The notes under the pieces were generated by a model. That model did no database searches. It was not told where the DNA came from and saw nothing but the letters and a program-made list of their open reading frames with translations. 64,000 bases of DNA from Anaeramoeba flamelloides (lineage: Eukaryota; Metamonada; Anaeramoebidae), in assembly GCA_027625915.1 (NCBI GenBank), contig JANTQA010000029.1:2232001-2296000 (forward strand), in the 5' to 3' direction. The first letter of the stretch is position 1, and the number at the start of each line of letters is the position of its first letter. Positions 23,746-35,200 of the stretch are shown piece after piece. A program made the translations under genes and the position numbers.

Positions 23746-23938
23746 GTCTTAAAATAGAAATTTGTAAAAGTAAAAAATCAGTATGAAATTTTTTTTTTGT
23801 AAAATAGTTGATATTATTTTAATAAAAAAATAATATAAATTACTATTTCAAATTAAAATTTTTCTATGAAATAAATGATGAATAAAAACAAATATTAAAT
23901 AAAAAAATAAAAAAATAAAAAAAAGGAGAATATAAAAA

Positions 23939-25694
23939 TTATTTTTTTTCGTATAAGAATAATACATCTTTTGTTGAAAACAAATCACTAAATTTTTTTG
24001 ATTTTAAAAAGGTCTTAATATCAATTCCATTAAACCCTTGAACAGATTTAATTAATGTCCACTTATTATTATCAAGATTAGAAATTTCTGTAATTAAATG
24101 AGAATATCTTAAAAGCTGATTATTTTGTAAATTTTCCTTTTTGGAGTATGTGACATTTGGTAGTTCTAAAAAACGAGAAACACCAGTTTCTGCAGCATAT
24201 ACATCAATATGTAGAAATGGTTTGCAACTTAATTTTTGTTCATTTAAATATGAATTCATTTCTAATAAAGCCTTTCCGCCGGGGTAGTTATTGATTGAAG
24301 CAAATAAAAATGATAGTGTAATCATGATTCCAACAAATATTGAGCAATATCCGACAAATAGCACAATATAAGAAAAAAATTTTTTTGGAGATTTAGTTTT
24401 GATTTTTGGATCTGTTTGATTTGCATTTTTAATACTTTTGCTTTTTTTTTGATTTATTTTATCTTTTTGATTCTTTTGGTTCTTTTGGTTCTTTTGGCTT
24501 TTTTTTTTTTTTTTTTTTTATTTTGATTATTGTGATTATTGTGATTACTATTAACGTCTTGGATTTCTTTTTCTTTGTTGTCTAAACAGTATGACCAAAT
24601 TGCTGAAGCAAATGTATTAAATAGCGGGATTGCAGGAAAAACAAATCTTAGTTCTTTATGGGGTAAAAATGAATATAAAAAGATATATACCATGGCGACA
24701 ATTGCTAGATGTGTAGCAGGCGATTTTTTCAATTTTGGGAAACAAAAAATTGATAAGCCGAAAATCGGTAGGGAATTCAAGATCGCCTTAGGTATCAGTC
24801 TCGCGAAATACCAATAAAAGGGAGAAGTGCCCCAATTAGAAGATTTATTTTGAACAGTGTTATAAAGTAACACAACACCTTCTGGCCAAATGGCTTTTTT
24901 CCAAAAAAAACTATCGATCAGAAATGAAAGAACAATCCCACTAATAGCTGGTGTTATTGACCAAATTAGAAACTCACTAAAAATACGGAGATACAAATTA
25001 AAGGCGCTTGGTGGCCTATTATGATGATAAAGTATTGCTTTATTTACTTGTTTTTTTGGATCCTTTGGGATTTCTGGAAGAGACATTAAGATTTTTCTTC
25101 TTAAAATCAGTGCGTAAATGCTTAGGGCACAAACAAGACTATTAAATCACATCTAAAAATTATTCCACCCAACACCATAAGTGTAAACGATTTTCTGATG
25201 CGCGATCTTAAAAGGGCAGAAATCGAATAAATTGACAAGATCAAAGCAAACGTATTGGGCAAAGTTCTTGAACTGTAAAATAACAAATGGAATTGTGTGC
25301 TTGTTAAAAACACAAAAAAAGTCCCAGCCTTTTTTGATATTACCTGATCGATCGTTGATCTTAAATTTGTTAAGCTTAACCAGGCCATTAATCCTAAAAC
25401 GCAACGAACAAGATTAACATTTGGTATTTATTGAAAAGAAATTTGAAAGGGAAAGGAAAAGATGGTTAAAACTAATGGTCCGATAAATGTTCTTGGTACA
25501 ACACCAGGGAATTGGTGATGATCAAAGCAGTCCAAAGTTTTGCAATATAAGAGATCGTGTGTTGCTTGCAAATTAAAACTTTCTTCCACTTTATTAAATG
25601 GCGACATAAAAACATAAACAAGAAGAATTGTTAGTGGCAGTAAATCAATTACCCGAAACGATGATAAATGTCTCTTGATAGTTTGGTGGTTCAT
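23939..25694 (-). pseudogene. ALG12: ALG12 alpha-1,6-mannosyltransferase gene with three reading-frame breaks
   Basis: ALG12 is an ER multi-pass enzyme that adds the eighth mannose to the lipid-linked N-glycan precursor, using dolichyl-P-mannose. Nearly the whole protein is recognisable. From the ATG at 25694: [18 protein letters not shown] and [15 protein letters not shown] (the luminal loop with the conserved VEES acidic motif), then LVRCVLGL, STQFHLLFYSSRTLPNTFAL and IIFRCDL. Next come FFWKKAIWPEGVVLLYNTVQ, NKSSNWGTSPFYWYFARLIP, HKELRF, NNYPGGKAL, and HIDVYAAETGVSRFL near the end. Three breaks interrupt one continuous frame: a TAA at 25428-25430 inside conserved sequence, a frame change between about 25125 and 25150, and another at the 21-base T run 24499-24519. 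No plausible introns explain them. It is either a young pseudogene or a real gene with base-calling or indel errors; only the third lies in a homopolymer. Confidence 0.85.
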
Positions 25695-26901
25695 AAGTTT
25701 TTTCTTTTTTATTATTTAACTTTCTTTTGACAATAGTATTATTTATGATAGAACAAGAATTAAAAAAATGGAAAATTCTAGTAAAGTGAAATAGTTATTA
25801 TCAGATATGATAAGTTTTTAATAGTTTCTATTTTTCTCTTTTGCTTTTTGTTTCTTTAGGAAACCCCTTTTGAGTGTTCAAATTTCTTTAAATTTTTGTT
25901 CATAACTAACATCTTGAAAACCTATAGTATTTAATTTCTCTGTAAATTATATTAACTTGAATTTAAAGAAAGAAACTGACAATTTACTAATTAGTCCACC
26001 AAAAAATGATTAAATAACTGATAAGAGTTTTTTGATTTGTGTCAGATAAACAGTACCTAATCCAATTTGAAAAAATATAAAAGTTGAACATTAAAAGTCG
26101 TAGAATAAATGAAATTATAGTTCAATTTTGAGTTAAGGGAATAACGGCATCTTCAGATTTTTGAAAATTTTTAATTGTGGGAACATTTTACCGAGATAAA
26201 TTTTTTTGATTGTAATGGGTTATTAAAACTCTGATGTCAAAACGTTTCTGCTCTATTTATACAAAACCAAAATAAATCATAATTGAATCTTTTATTTTTT
26301 AATTTTTGAAAATTGATTTTTTTTTTTAAATTTTTGGTTTTATTAAATTAGGTTTTGGATCTCGAAATGTGTTTATAGGGACAATTGAAATTAATTATAA
26401 CATAAACCAAAAAAATTGACCAGAGAAGGATGAGTATTTTAAATAAATCTAGTCATTTTAGATTATTCAAAAGAAAGATCACCATTTCCAAATAAATGTG
26501 TTAAAACCAAGAATGAAAAAAAAAAATTATAATAAAAGCTTATTTTTGAAGATTGGTTTTCTTCTTATCTACTTAATTTGAATGAGGGTAAAAAAAATAT
26601 ATTATTTTTGATTCCTTAGCCCCATTACTATTTATTCCTATTTAACAAATAGTTTTCTTTAAAAATTTGTATTTAAAAAAATATTTTTCAAATATTTTTA
26701 TCAAATAAACAGATAAAAAAAAAAAATATTTTTTTCATGATTAAAGGAAAGTAGTTAAATTCTTGAAATAAAAAAGTTATTAAAAAATTTTTAACTCCAA
26801 GAAAAAGAAAATATTGTAAATAAATTTAAAGTAGTATTCATAATTTTTTTGTGTTTCTACAAATTGATAAAAAATTAATTATTTTAAAATCAATAAATAT
26901 A

Positions 26902-27488
26902 CTAAGGTATTTCCAAAAAAGTGGGGCATTTTTTTTTACATTTCATAAAAAATAATCTTTTTCAGTGAAGGTATTCATTAATAAACTATACCAAATTAAG
27001 TTTAATATTTATACTTACTGAATCAACCACTTATGTATTTAATTCAAAGTAAGTCAGTTGAAATATTCCCAAAAAATGAAAAAAAAAATAACACTTTTTT
27101 TGGTTAAAGCAATGTACGACCAATTTCAATCAAAAACCGGAAATATGGAATGCGAACAAATGATTTTTTAACCACGAAAACGCAGTTATATGTTTTTAAT
27201 TATATTGTAAATTTTGTTGGGAACATACATGTTATGAAAATCTTTTTTTCGATCAAAAAGAAAATAATAAAAACCAATTTTCACCATAAAAAAATATCCG
27301 ATAAAATCGAGATCATAAATTTTAAAAAAATTTATTTCTGCAATACAATACTTAGAAACAAATTGAAATATTATCAAGAATCTATAAATGGTGGTTAATG
27401 ATTTTATATATTTAAATCCTATTTTGAAGAATGGATTACATAAATATATTTTAAAATAAATTTGCCCCACATTCTTGGAAATAGCTTA
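26902..27488. mobile_element. Complete TA-flanked inverted-repeat element (GTGGGGC family)
   Basis: The left end TAAGGTATTTCCAAAAAAGT (then GGGGCA) mirrors the right end TGCCCCACATTCTTGGAAAT (then AGCTTATA), about 30 bp each. (TA)n sequence follows the right end, consistent with TA target duplication. It has relatives at 12586-16797 (split) and 78-190 (one end). It encodes no transposase; the ORFs inside are AT-rich shadows. Confidence 0.75.
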
Positions 27489-27829
27489 TATATATTTATA
27501 TATATATATATCATTTATTTATAAATAACCGATTAAAAGGTAATATTTTCTTTAATAAAACTAAATTTGATAAATTAAATGAAAATCACACTTTAAAATT
27601 CCTTTTGGAAAATTATTTTAAAATAACAAGCCATTTTTTTTGAAAAAAAAATTGAGAAATTAAAAAGTTTTTTAATTCATTTTTAAAAATAAAAGAGATC
27701 AAAGAAAAAGTAATTCTATCTAATTTTATAGAGAAGAAATAAATTTATGATTTTTATATATTTTTTCTTGATCAATTTTTCCATTGAAATTTTTGGGGTT
27801 CTTAAATTGATATACAAATATAAATAAAT

Positions 27830-28035
27830 TTCATAATAAATAGCCCATTTTTTTTTTATTTTTCTTTTACTTTTTTTTATATTATTTTTAGATGAAAAAC
27901 AAATATTTCTAGTGTATAGAACTGAATATTAAAATAATAATTTTTTTATTATAATAGATAACTTCAATTTATCAAAATATTTATTTTCAAAAATTGATTT
28001 TTAAGGGGCCAATGATTTTGAAATTTAGTTTATTA
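27830..28035. repeat. Dispersed repeat, copy 2 (inverted relative to 22010-22230)
   Basis: The reverse complement of 22010-22230 with about 80% identity by eye, including TAGTGTATAGAACTGAATAT and ATAACTTCAATTTATCAAAA. The two copies stand 5.6 kb apart in inverted orientation around the ALG12 gene and the adjacent MITEs. It is non-coding. Confidence 0.65.
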
Positions 28036-29236
28036 CACTCGGGGGATATCTGAAACTCCTCCCTTTGATTAAAATGTCTATCTGTTGAGTCCAAGGAATA
28101 TCTTAAATGAAATGATATAGAATGAATGGACACATAGAGAATTTTTAAAATGTATTTACTCCTTAATTAAAATACCCTTTGGCAATTTTAGATTAGAATT
28201 ATGGTCCAAAATCTTGTTGAAAATGTTATTTATTCCTGATTTTTAACTTTGAAATTTAGTAATTTTTTTTTTAACCTATTTCTTCAGAACGAAAATACTT
28301 TTTAAGAAATGAGTGTAAAATAAAAGAATAACTAAAAACCCATCAAGGGTGGAAACATAGTTCTTAATGAAAAGATTATTATTAACAAATAATTTTCATA
28401 AATTGGATATAAACTGATGTTACAATTAACTTTATAAAAAGGAAAAAATTATAAAGTAACTTTTGAATTTATGTTGATGATTATTAAGTTAATCTTGGAA
28501 ATAAAAAAAAAGATAAAAATAGTTTCTTTTAGAAGTTCTAAATCGGAATTATTAAATGCTGGGATATTATTATTATAATAACTTCTATTTTTAGATTTGG
28601 AAATTGAATCAAAAAAAAAAATCTCATAAAATAAAAATTTTTTGTGATCATTTCTAAAAATTGTAATATTTTATTGTGTAATAATATTTGGAATCAGATT
28701 TTGAAGACCATACAAACAATATTTTTCGTTAAACAATTAATTCCCTTGTCCAAGCTCCATTAATTAAAATGATAAAGTTACTTTAATTGATAAATATAAT
28801 CTAATTTGGTTACACTAGATTCAATTCTAAGGAAAAAAAAAAAGGTGTAAAAATTGAAAATTTCTATTATCCTTTCCAATAAATTGGGTAATATGACAAC
28901 AATTGGATCAAATCAATCCACACTTCTCAAATTTCTAATTCTTCCTCTCTGTTGAGTTGACGTCTCTTAAAAATATTAAAAGCAACCATTCAAAAGGGCT
29001 TTGGTTTTACAAAAATAAAACGAAAAAGAAAAAAAAAATACAAGAAAAGTAAAAAAGAGTAAAAACAATGCGATATAAAAGTTCGATTTATTGGGTTGTG
29101 TAAACACAAACTATTTGTTTTTTAAAAAGAAATCAATGACAACACAAACAATTACAATTCCAACGATAAACCATTTTTTTGATTTTGTTTTGAAGATTGT
29201 TTTTCCACTGTATTTTCGTTACAAAAAAACAAAAAA

Positions 29237-32200
29237 ATGTCCAAGTTAAGGCACTTAAGAAAAACAAACATCAAAACGGCCTTTCGTTTTGCTTTAATTT
29301 TAGTTTCAGATCTAATGGTTAAAGACAACCTAGTTTATTTAAAATACAAACGTGGCAGTCAAACGGGAACGACAAGAAAGGTGTATGTGAATGAAATGAA
29401 TTATGCACGGTTTTATGAAGAGCGAGCGATCAATTGTACCTTTTTTGAAAACAAGAAAAAAAAAGGTGTGTTTGATCGAAAGATCCTGACAATTTCACTC
29501 AAGGTTATTGGACAAAATGCAAAGAACACCAAAAAAAGAAGCAAAGAGTCAACCATTGGAAGAGTGAGTGTAGACATTTCCAAATTCCTCAACCAAAAGG
29601 AGCCAACGTTAAATATGTATAAGTTTAATGTGCCAAAGTCAAATAGCAAAAATATCATAATCACGCCTTTTTTATTAATGTGCTTCCAAGTGAGTGAACA
29701 GAAAACCCGGCAAAGGTTAACACCATTACTAATGGACGAACAAATTAAAGAAAAGTTAATTATGTATCTTCAAAATTTGGAAAAGAGCAAAACAAACCAA
29801 AACGAAGAAAACAAAACAAATCAAAATGAACAACAGTCCAGTTTAGTTCCTGTTTATAAAGAGTATACAGATTTTACTGACTTCACGGCAGTTAGTGGTT
29901 CTGATTCAGACGTTATTGCCGATGAGGGTGTGGCTTTAGATGAAAGCTTTATGAGGACTTTATCCAAAGATGAAAAATTAAAAATTGTACAGAACCAAAT
30001 CAACCAAAATAAAAAAATGGATCAATTAACCACAAACGAGACATTAGAAAATGGAAAAGAAAACGAAAAGGAAAAACAAATTAAAAAAGACAAGGAAAAG
30101 GAAAAGGAAAAGAAAAAAAAAATCAGAGAATTAAAAAAAAAAATAGTACAGAAAAAAAAGAGAAAAAAACGAAATACACAAAAATTAGTACAAGTCCTCA
30201 AAAAAAAACAAGAACTAAATAAATTAAAAACCAGATTGACGAATCAAAAAAAGAAATTAAAAAAAAGAAAGCAAACAATTATAAAATATAAATTATTAAA
30301 TAAAACAAAGCTAAAAAAGGCGAGACTAAAGCATGAAGAATCTAAAAAAAAATTAAATGATCCTTTCCAAAGATGGTCTGTCTTAATTGAAACGAAAAAA
30401 GATCAAAAAAAAAAGATTCAAAATCAATTAAAATCTTTAGAAAAAATGGAAAAGAAAAAAAACGAATCATTTAATAACTCTTTCAAAGAAATTGAATCAC
30501 ACAAACAAAAAGAAAAGGAAAAAGAAGAAGAAAAAGAAAACAAACAAAAAGAAAAAGACAAAGAAAACAAAAACGAAAACAAAAACGAAAACGAAAAAGA
30601 AAAAGAAAATGAAAATGAAAAGGAAAAAGAAAAAGACAAAGACCAAGACAAAGAAAACGAAAAGGAAAAAGACAAAGAAAAGGAAAAAGAAGATACTAAA
30701 ATTGAAAAAATGAAAGAATTAAAAGAGGGAATCGAAAAAACAATTCAGCGAACGAAATTAAAAGAAAAAGAATTAATCAAGGAATTGGAAAAAATGATTA
30801 AAGTTATTGAAAAAATAAAAATAATTAATACAGAAAAAAACGCGTTAATAATTGAATTAGAAAAAAATGGTGAAGACAAAAAGAAATTAAATAACAAAAA
30901 GAAATTATATGAAAAAAAATTAAAAGAGTTTCAAATATTACAAAAGCAAAAAAAAGAAAGTGAAAAAAACGAAAAGATATCCAGAATCAATGTGGAGTCT
31001 GAAAAAAATATAAACAAAAAACGAGAAGAAATTAACAATTTAAAAAAAAAAAAAAAATCAATTTTAGAACAAATCAAATCAATAAATCAAGAAAAAGAAA
31101 AGTTTATCAAAAAAGAAAAAGATATTGTGGAGAATTTACAAAAATATGAAGAAAAAATAGACAAAATTCAGGAATTGAAAGAGAAAAATTTTAACAAAAA
31201 ACAGCAATTAAATACACAGAAAATTGAAATTATTGAAAAGGGTAAGGAGAAATTATTAGAAACATTTCAAAAGCAATTGATTCAAAAGGAAAAAAAGGGC
31301 AACCAGACAATAAATTTGAAAAGGGAATTAATTATAAAAAAGGAAAATGAGCAAAGGGGACTTGAAGAGAAGAAAATGATAATAAAGCAAAAGATCGCCG
31401 AAGTAAATGATAATTTAAATAATGATTTAAAGGTGAAAGAGGAAGAAATATTAAAAGATCGAAATCGAATAAAGGAATTAGAATTGGCCTTCAAAAAAAA
31501 GCAAGAAGAATATAATCAAAAAAGAGAAGAGCAAAAAGAAAAACAAAAAAGGCAATTTTTCATAGAAATTGAAAGGCAAAAAAGAAAAAACATTGAAGAA
31601 AAAACTACACAATTGACAAATAAAAAGGATTCTTTGCAAAAATTAAACAATGAAATTGAAATTGACCTGAAAGAAAAGAAAGAAAATTTGGAAACCATTA
31701 AAAAAGAAAATTTAGAAACAGAAATAATGATTAAAAAGGAAGAAGGGATAATAAAAGAGAAAGAAAATAAGATTAATGAATTAAAGGAATTAAAAAATGA
31801 ACAAATAAAGAAAAAAGAAAATTTAAGAAAGCAATGTTTAGAATTATTAAATAATAATTTAGATCAAAACAAAAAGGAACGGGAAAGGGAAATTAATGAA
31901 TCAAAGGAATTAAATAAAAAATTAAATGAACAATTAAAGGAGACAAATAATGAAAGGCAAAAGATAAATAATATACTAGAATCGGTCATAAAACAAAAAG
32001 ATTTTTTAATAGCTAAAGAAGAATATTATAAAAATGAAAAGCAAAAATTAAAAAAATTAGATTTAAAAAATAAAGAAAGAAGGATTGGATTCCAAAGCAT
32101 TAAACAAAAAAATACTGAAAATGAACAAAAAACATTCAAGGAAAAATACAATGAACAATTAAAACAGTTAATAAAAGAAAAAAAAGAGCAAATAAATGAA

Positions 32201-35200
32201 AAGAAATTAAAAGAAAATATTTATAAAAGAAAATTAAAATTAGTTTTAAAAAACAAAAAAAATTTAAAAGAATTGAAAGAAGAAATTAAAGAGAAAAATA
32301 AGCAATTATCCATCGAAAAGGAAGAATTGTCATTTAGCCAGCAAGAAATCATAATCATCACCGAACAATTACAAAAAAAAAATGAAGAAAAGGAAAAATT
32401 GAAAAGGCACATAATTGGGAAATTAAAAAAAACAATGGGCAAATTAATAATTAAAAAAAAATTAGAAAAAAAAATGGAAAAAAAACAAAAATTAAAAATC
32501 GTGATTGAAAAATTGCCTTTAACGAAAAAAGCAATTTTAAATAGCTTACAAAAATATGAAAAAAAATTAGAATTATTAATTATACAGGAAAATGAAATCA
32601 AGGGAAAAAGGAAACAGTTAATGGAGTTAGAAAAAGAATTTGTAAAAAAGCAAACAACTCTAAAAAAATTGCAAAAACAAAAAAGAGAATTGGAAAAAAG
32701 AGAATTGCAAGATCAAATGAATGATAAAAAACAAAATTTAGAAAAGGAAATTCAAAAAAAAGAAAAAGAAAAAAAAATGAAAAAAAATGAATATGAAAAT
32801 TTAATTGAAATGTTTAAGCAATTAAATGAACAAAAACGGGAATTGCATTTGGAAAATAAAAGCAATGAGGAAATGGAAATAAAAACAAAAAAGAAAGAAG
32901 AAGAAATTTCGATCTTAAAAGAATTTATTGAGGACTGCAAAGAAAAAAAAAAGAAATTGATTAAAAAAGTCTTGGAAGAATTAATTAATGAAACAAATAA
33001 TTTGAAAGAAAAAAAAAAAATTGACATCAAAATGAGAAAAAACGAAAAATTAAAAAGAGAATTAAATTTAATTGTCGATCAAAAAAAGGAAATTTTCAAT
33101 AAATTAAATAATTTGATCAAAGATCATCAGTCGAATCAGGAAAGAAAAATTAAACAGTTTCAAATTCGAACGCAATTAATAAATACTTTAGAATTAAAAT
33201 TAAATAATCAAAAAAAGAAAATTCAAGAAATCAAACTGAAAAAAATTGAATTCAATAATTTAGCATTATTAAAAAGAGCAAGAATCGAACAAGAAAAAAT
33301 CGTTAAGGAAAAAAAAAATAAATTAAAATTGTTAAAAAATAAACAAAAAAATTATAAAAAGGAATTACAAGAAATATTAATAGCTAAAACAGAAAATTAT
33401 CAAGTTGCAATCAAATTATCAAAACTGAAAAAAATATTAGACGGCATTGAAAAAGAAATTAATTTGAGAAAATTGAAAATAGAGAAAATGGAAAAAGAGT
33501 TAAACAAGAAATTAAAAAATAAAGAAATAAAAAAATCACAATTATTAAAAATATTAAATCAGGAAAAGGGTAAATTAAACCAAGATCATAAAAAATACAC
33601 CAAATTGAAATCTATAAAAAAATCTAATGAAAAAAAATTAAAATTGTTATTGTCCCATAAAAGGGAATTGTTGAAATTGGGGAAAATTGTGAAAAAAATC
33701 GAAAATGGATTTAAAAATAAAAAAATCAAAATGAATAATGAAAGAAAAAATTATCAAAAAAAATATTTGCGATATTTAAAAATAAAAAAATCATTAAGGT
33801 CGTTAAAAATACAAGTCGAAAAAAAGAAGAAAAAAAAAAAGAAAAGGCAAGAACAAAATATTATAAAGCAGCAAATCAAGCAATTAACCCAAATTAGGAC
33901 ACATGAAAAACAAGAAAAATACATTAATTCCAATCATAATTCGCCAAAGATCCAAAATCAGAATGAAAATGACAACAAGAATAAGGATTTAAACAAGGAT
34001 TTAAATTACTTTTTGGATCATAAAGAATTTACAAAAATTGAAAAAGACAAAAAAAAAATTTATGAGAAAGATAGTGAACATAACAACAATAAAATATTAA
34101 TAAAAAAAAACACCAACACATTAAAAAGGAATTTAATATTAATTAAAAAAAATAATTATAATAAAAATATATTAAAAGAATCTTTACATATTGATCAAGT
34201 GAAATTAAAAATTACTTGGTTAATTGAAAAATTATTATTTTTTTCGCATTTAAATAGAAACATTGATTTACAATTTAATGAAAATGATAGTGATAATGGG
34301 AATGATAATAAGACGAATGATTTACCAATTCAATATATAATAAAATATTTTGATGATAATAATTTGTTTCAGTACAAATATAAAAATTGTTTATTGATTT
34401 TAATTCAAAATCTCAATTATTTGATTGATTTTCATCAAAATGATAGACGCATTTTAATCTGGTATTTAAGGAATATCTCAATTTCAATCAATTTATTAAT
34501 AAAAGTTTTTTTGAAGAATTTTAAAAATTCTAATGATTTAAATTTGTTAAAAAATATTCAAAGTTTTCAATTATTTAATTTAAAAAAAGATAATGAAAAT
34601 AAAAATGAAAATGAAAATGAAAATGAGAATGAGAATGAGAATGAGAATGAAAATAAGAATGAAAATGACAATGAAAATGATTATGAAGATGGTGAAATTA
34701 AAAAGGAAATTAAGAAGGGTAATGTAAAAAAAGTAACAAAGAAGGGGAAGGAGACCAATGAAGGAGAAAGGAAAGAAGAATTGAATAAAAAATTGATAAT
34801 ATTTCTATTACAAGAATTTGGTAAATTATTTGAACAAGTTTATAGTATAATTTTAGATTCTGCTTGTGCCTATTTGGAACCTAGGTTAATTAGAACCTTT
34901 TTATTAAAAAAAAAAAAAAAGTCACCACCTAAAAAAGAAATGGGAAAAAATTTTTTTTTCAACCCAAATATTAAATCAATTGTAGACATTTTGGATGAAT
35001 TTTGCTATTTAAAAAATTTCCCTGATCTGCCAAAAAAAATCGCTTATCAGTTTATTAGCCATACTTTAACATTTATTAATTCCTTATTAACAAACCAAAT
35101 GATAACCAAGCATCAATGGTGCACTGTCGAAACTAGCTTAAAAATTAAACAATCAGTTTCAGAATTGGGGGAATGGTTACAAAAGAAAAAATTTAAAACA

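Larger units (their letters stand above)
20633..23938. other. Intergenic region between dymeclin and ALG12
   Basis: This is the upstream side of dymeclin and the downstream side of the ALG12 gene. Apart from the dispersed repeat at 22010-22230 and the MITE at 23508-23745, no gene is seen. The patch at 22860-23160 is somewhat richer in C (ACAGCCTCGACCACATTCAC) but has only short frames in both directions and I assign nothing to it. Confidence 0.55.
25695..29236. other. Intergenic region between ALG12 and the NT-C2/DIL gene
   Basis: Upstream of two divergently transcribed genes (ALG12 minus, NT-C2/DIL plus), so promoters of both should lie at its two ends. It contains the complete inverted-repeat element 26902-27488 and the dispersed repeat 27830-28035. 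The 300 bases before 29237 are less AT-rich (for example GTTGAGTTGACGTCTC near 28950), as expected of a promoter and 5' leader, but I cannot name a specific site. No other gene is seen. Confidence 0.55.

Noticed and set aside
25153-25404. Alternative minus-strand frame across the ALG12 segment
   Set aside because: ALG12 homology (STQFHLLFYSSRTLPN) lies in the other frame; this one has no recognisable motif.
23939-25694. Stop-codon reassignment (TAA as Gln) to explain the ALG12 stop
   Set aside because: The other genes (dymeclin, Miro, RGS-DUF547, DIL protein) contain no internal in-frame TAA and end normally at TAA, and two frame shifts would remain unexplained.
30424-30713. Ser/Phe-rich and Lys/Thr-rich frames overlapping the low-complexity part of the DIL protein gene
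   Set aside because: They are mirror images or shifted readings of the KEKEKE/NENENK codon repeats of the real frame at 29237-35572.
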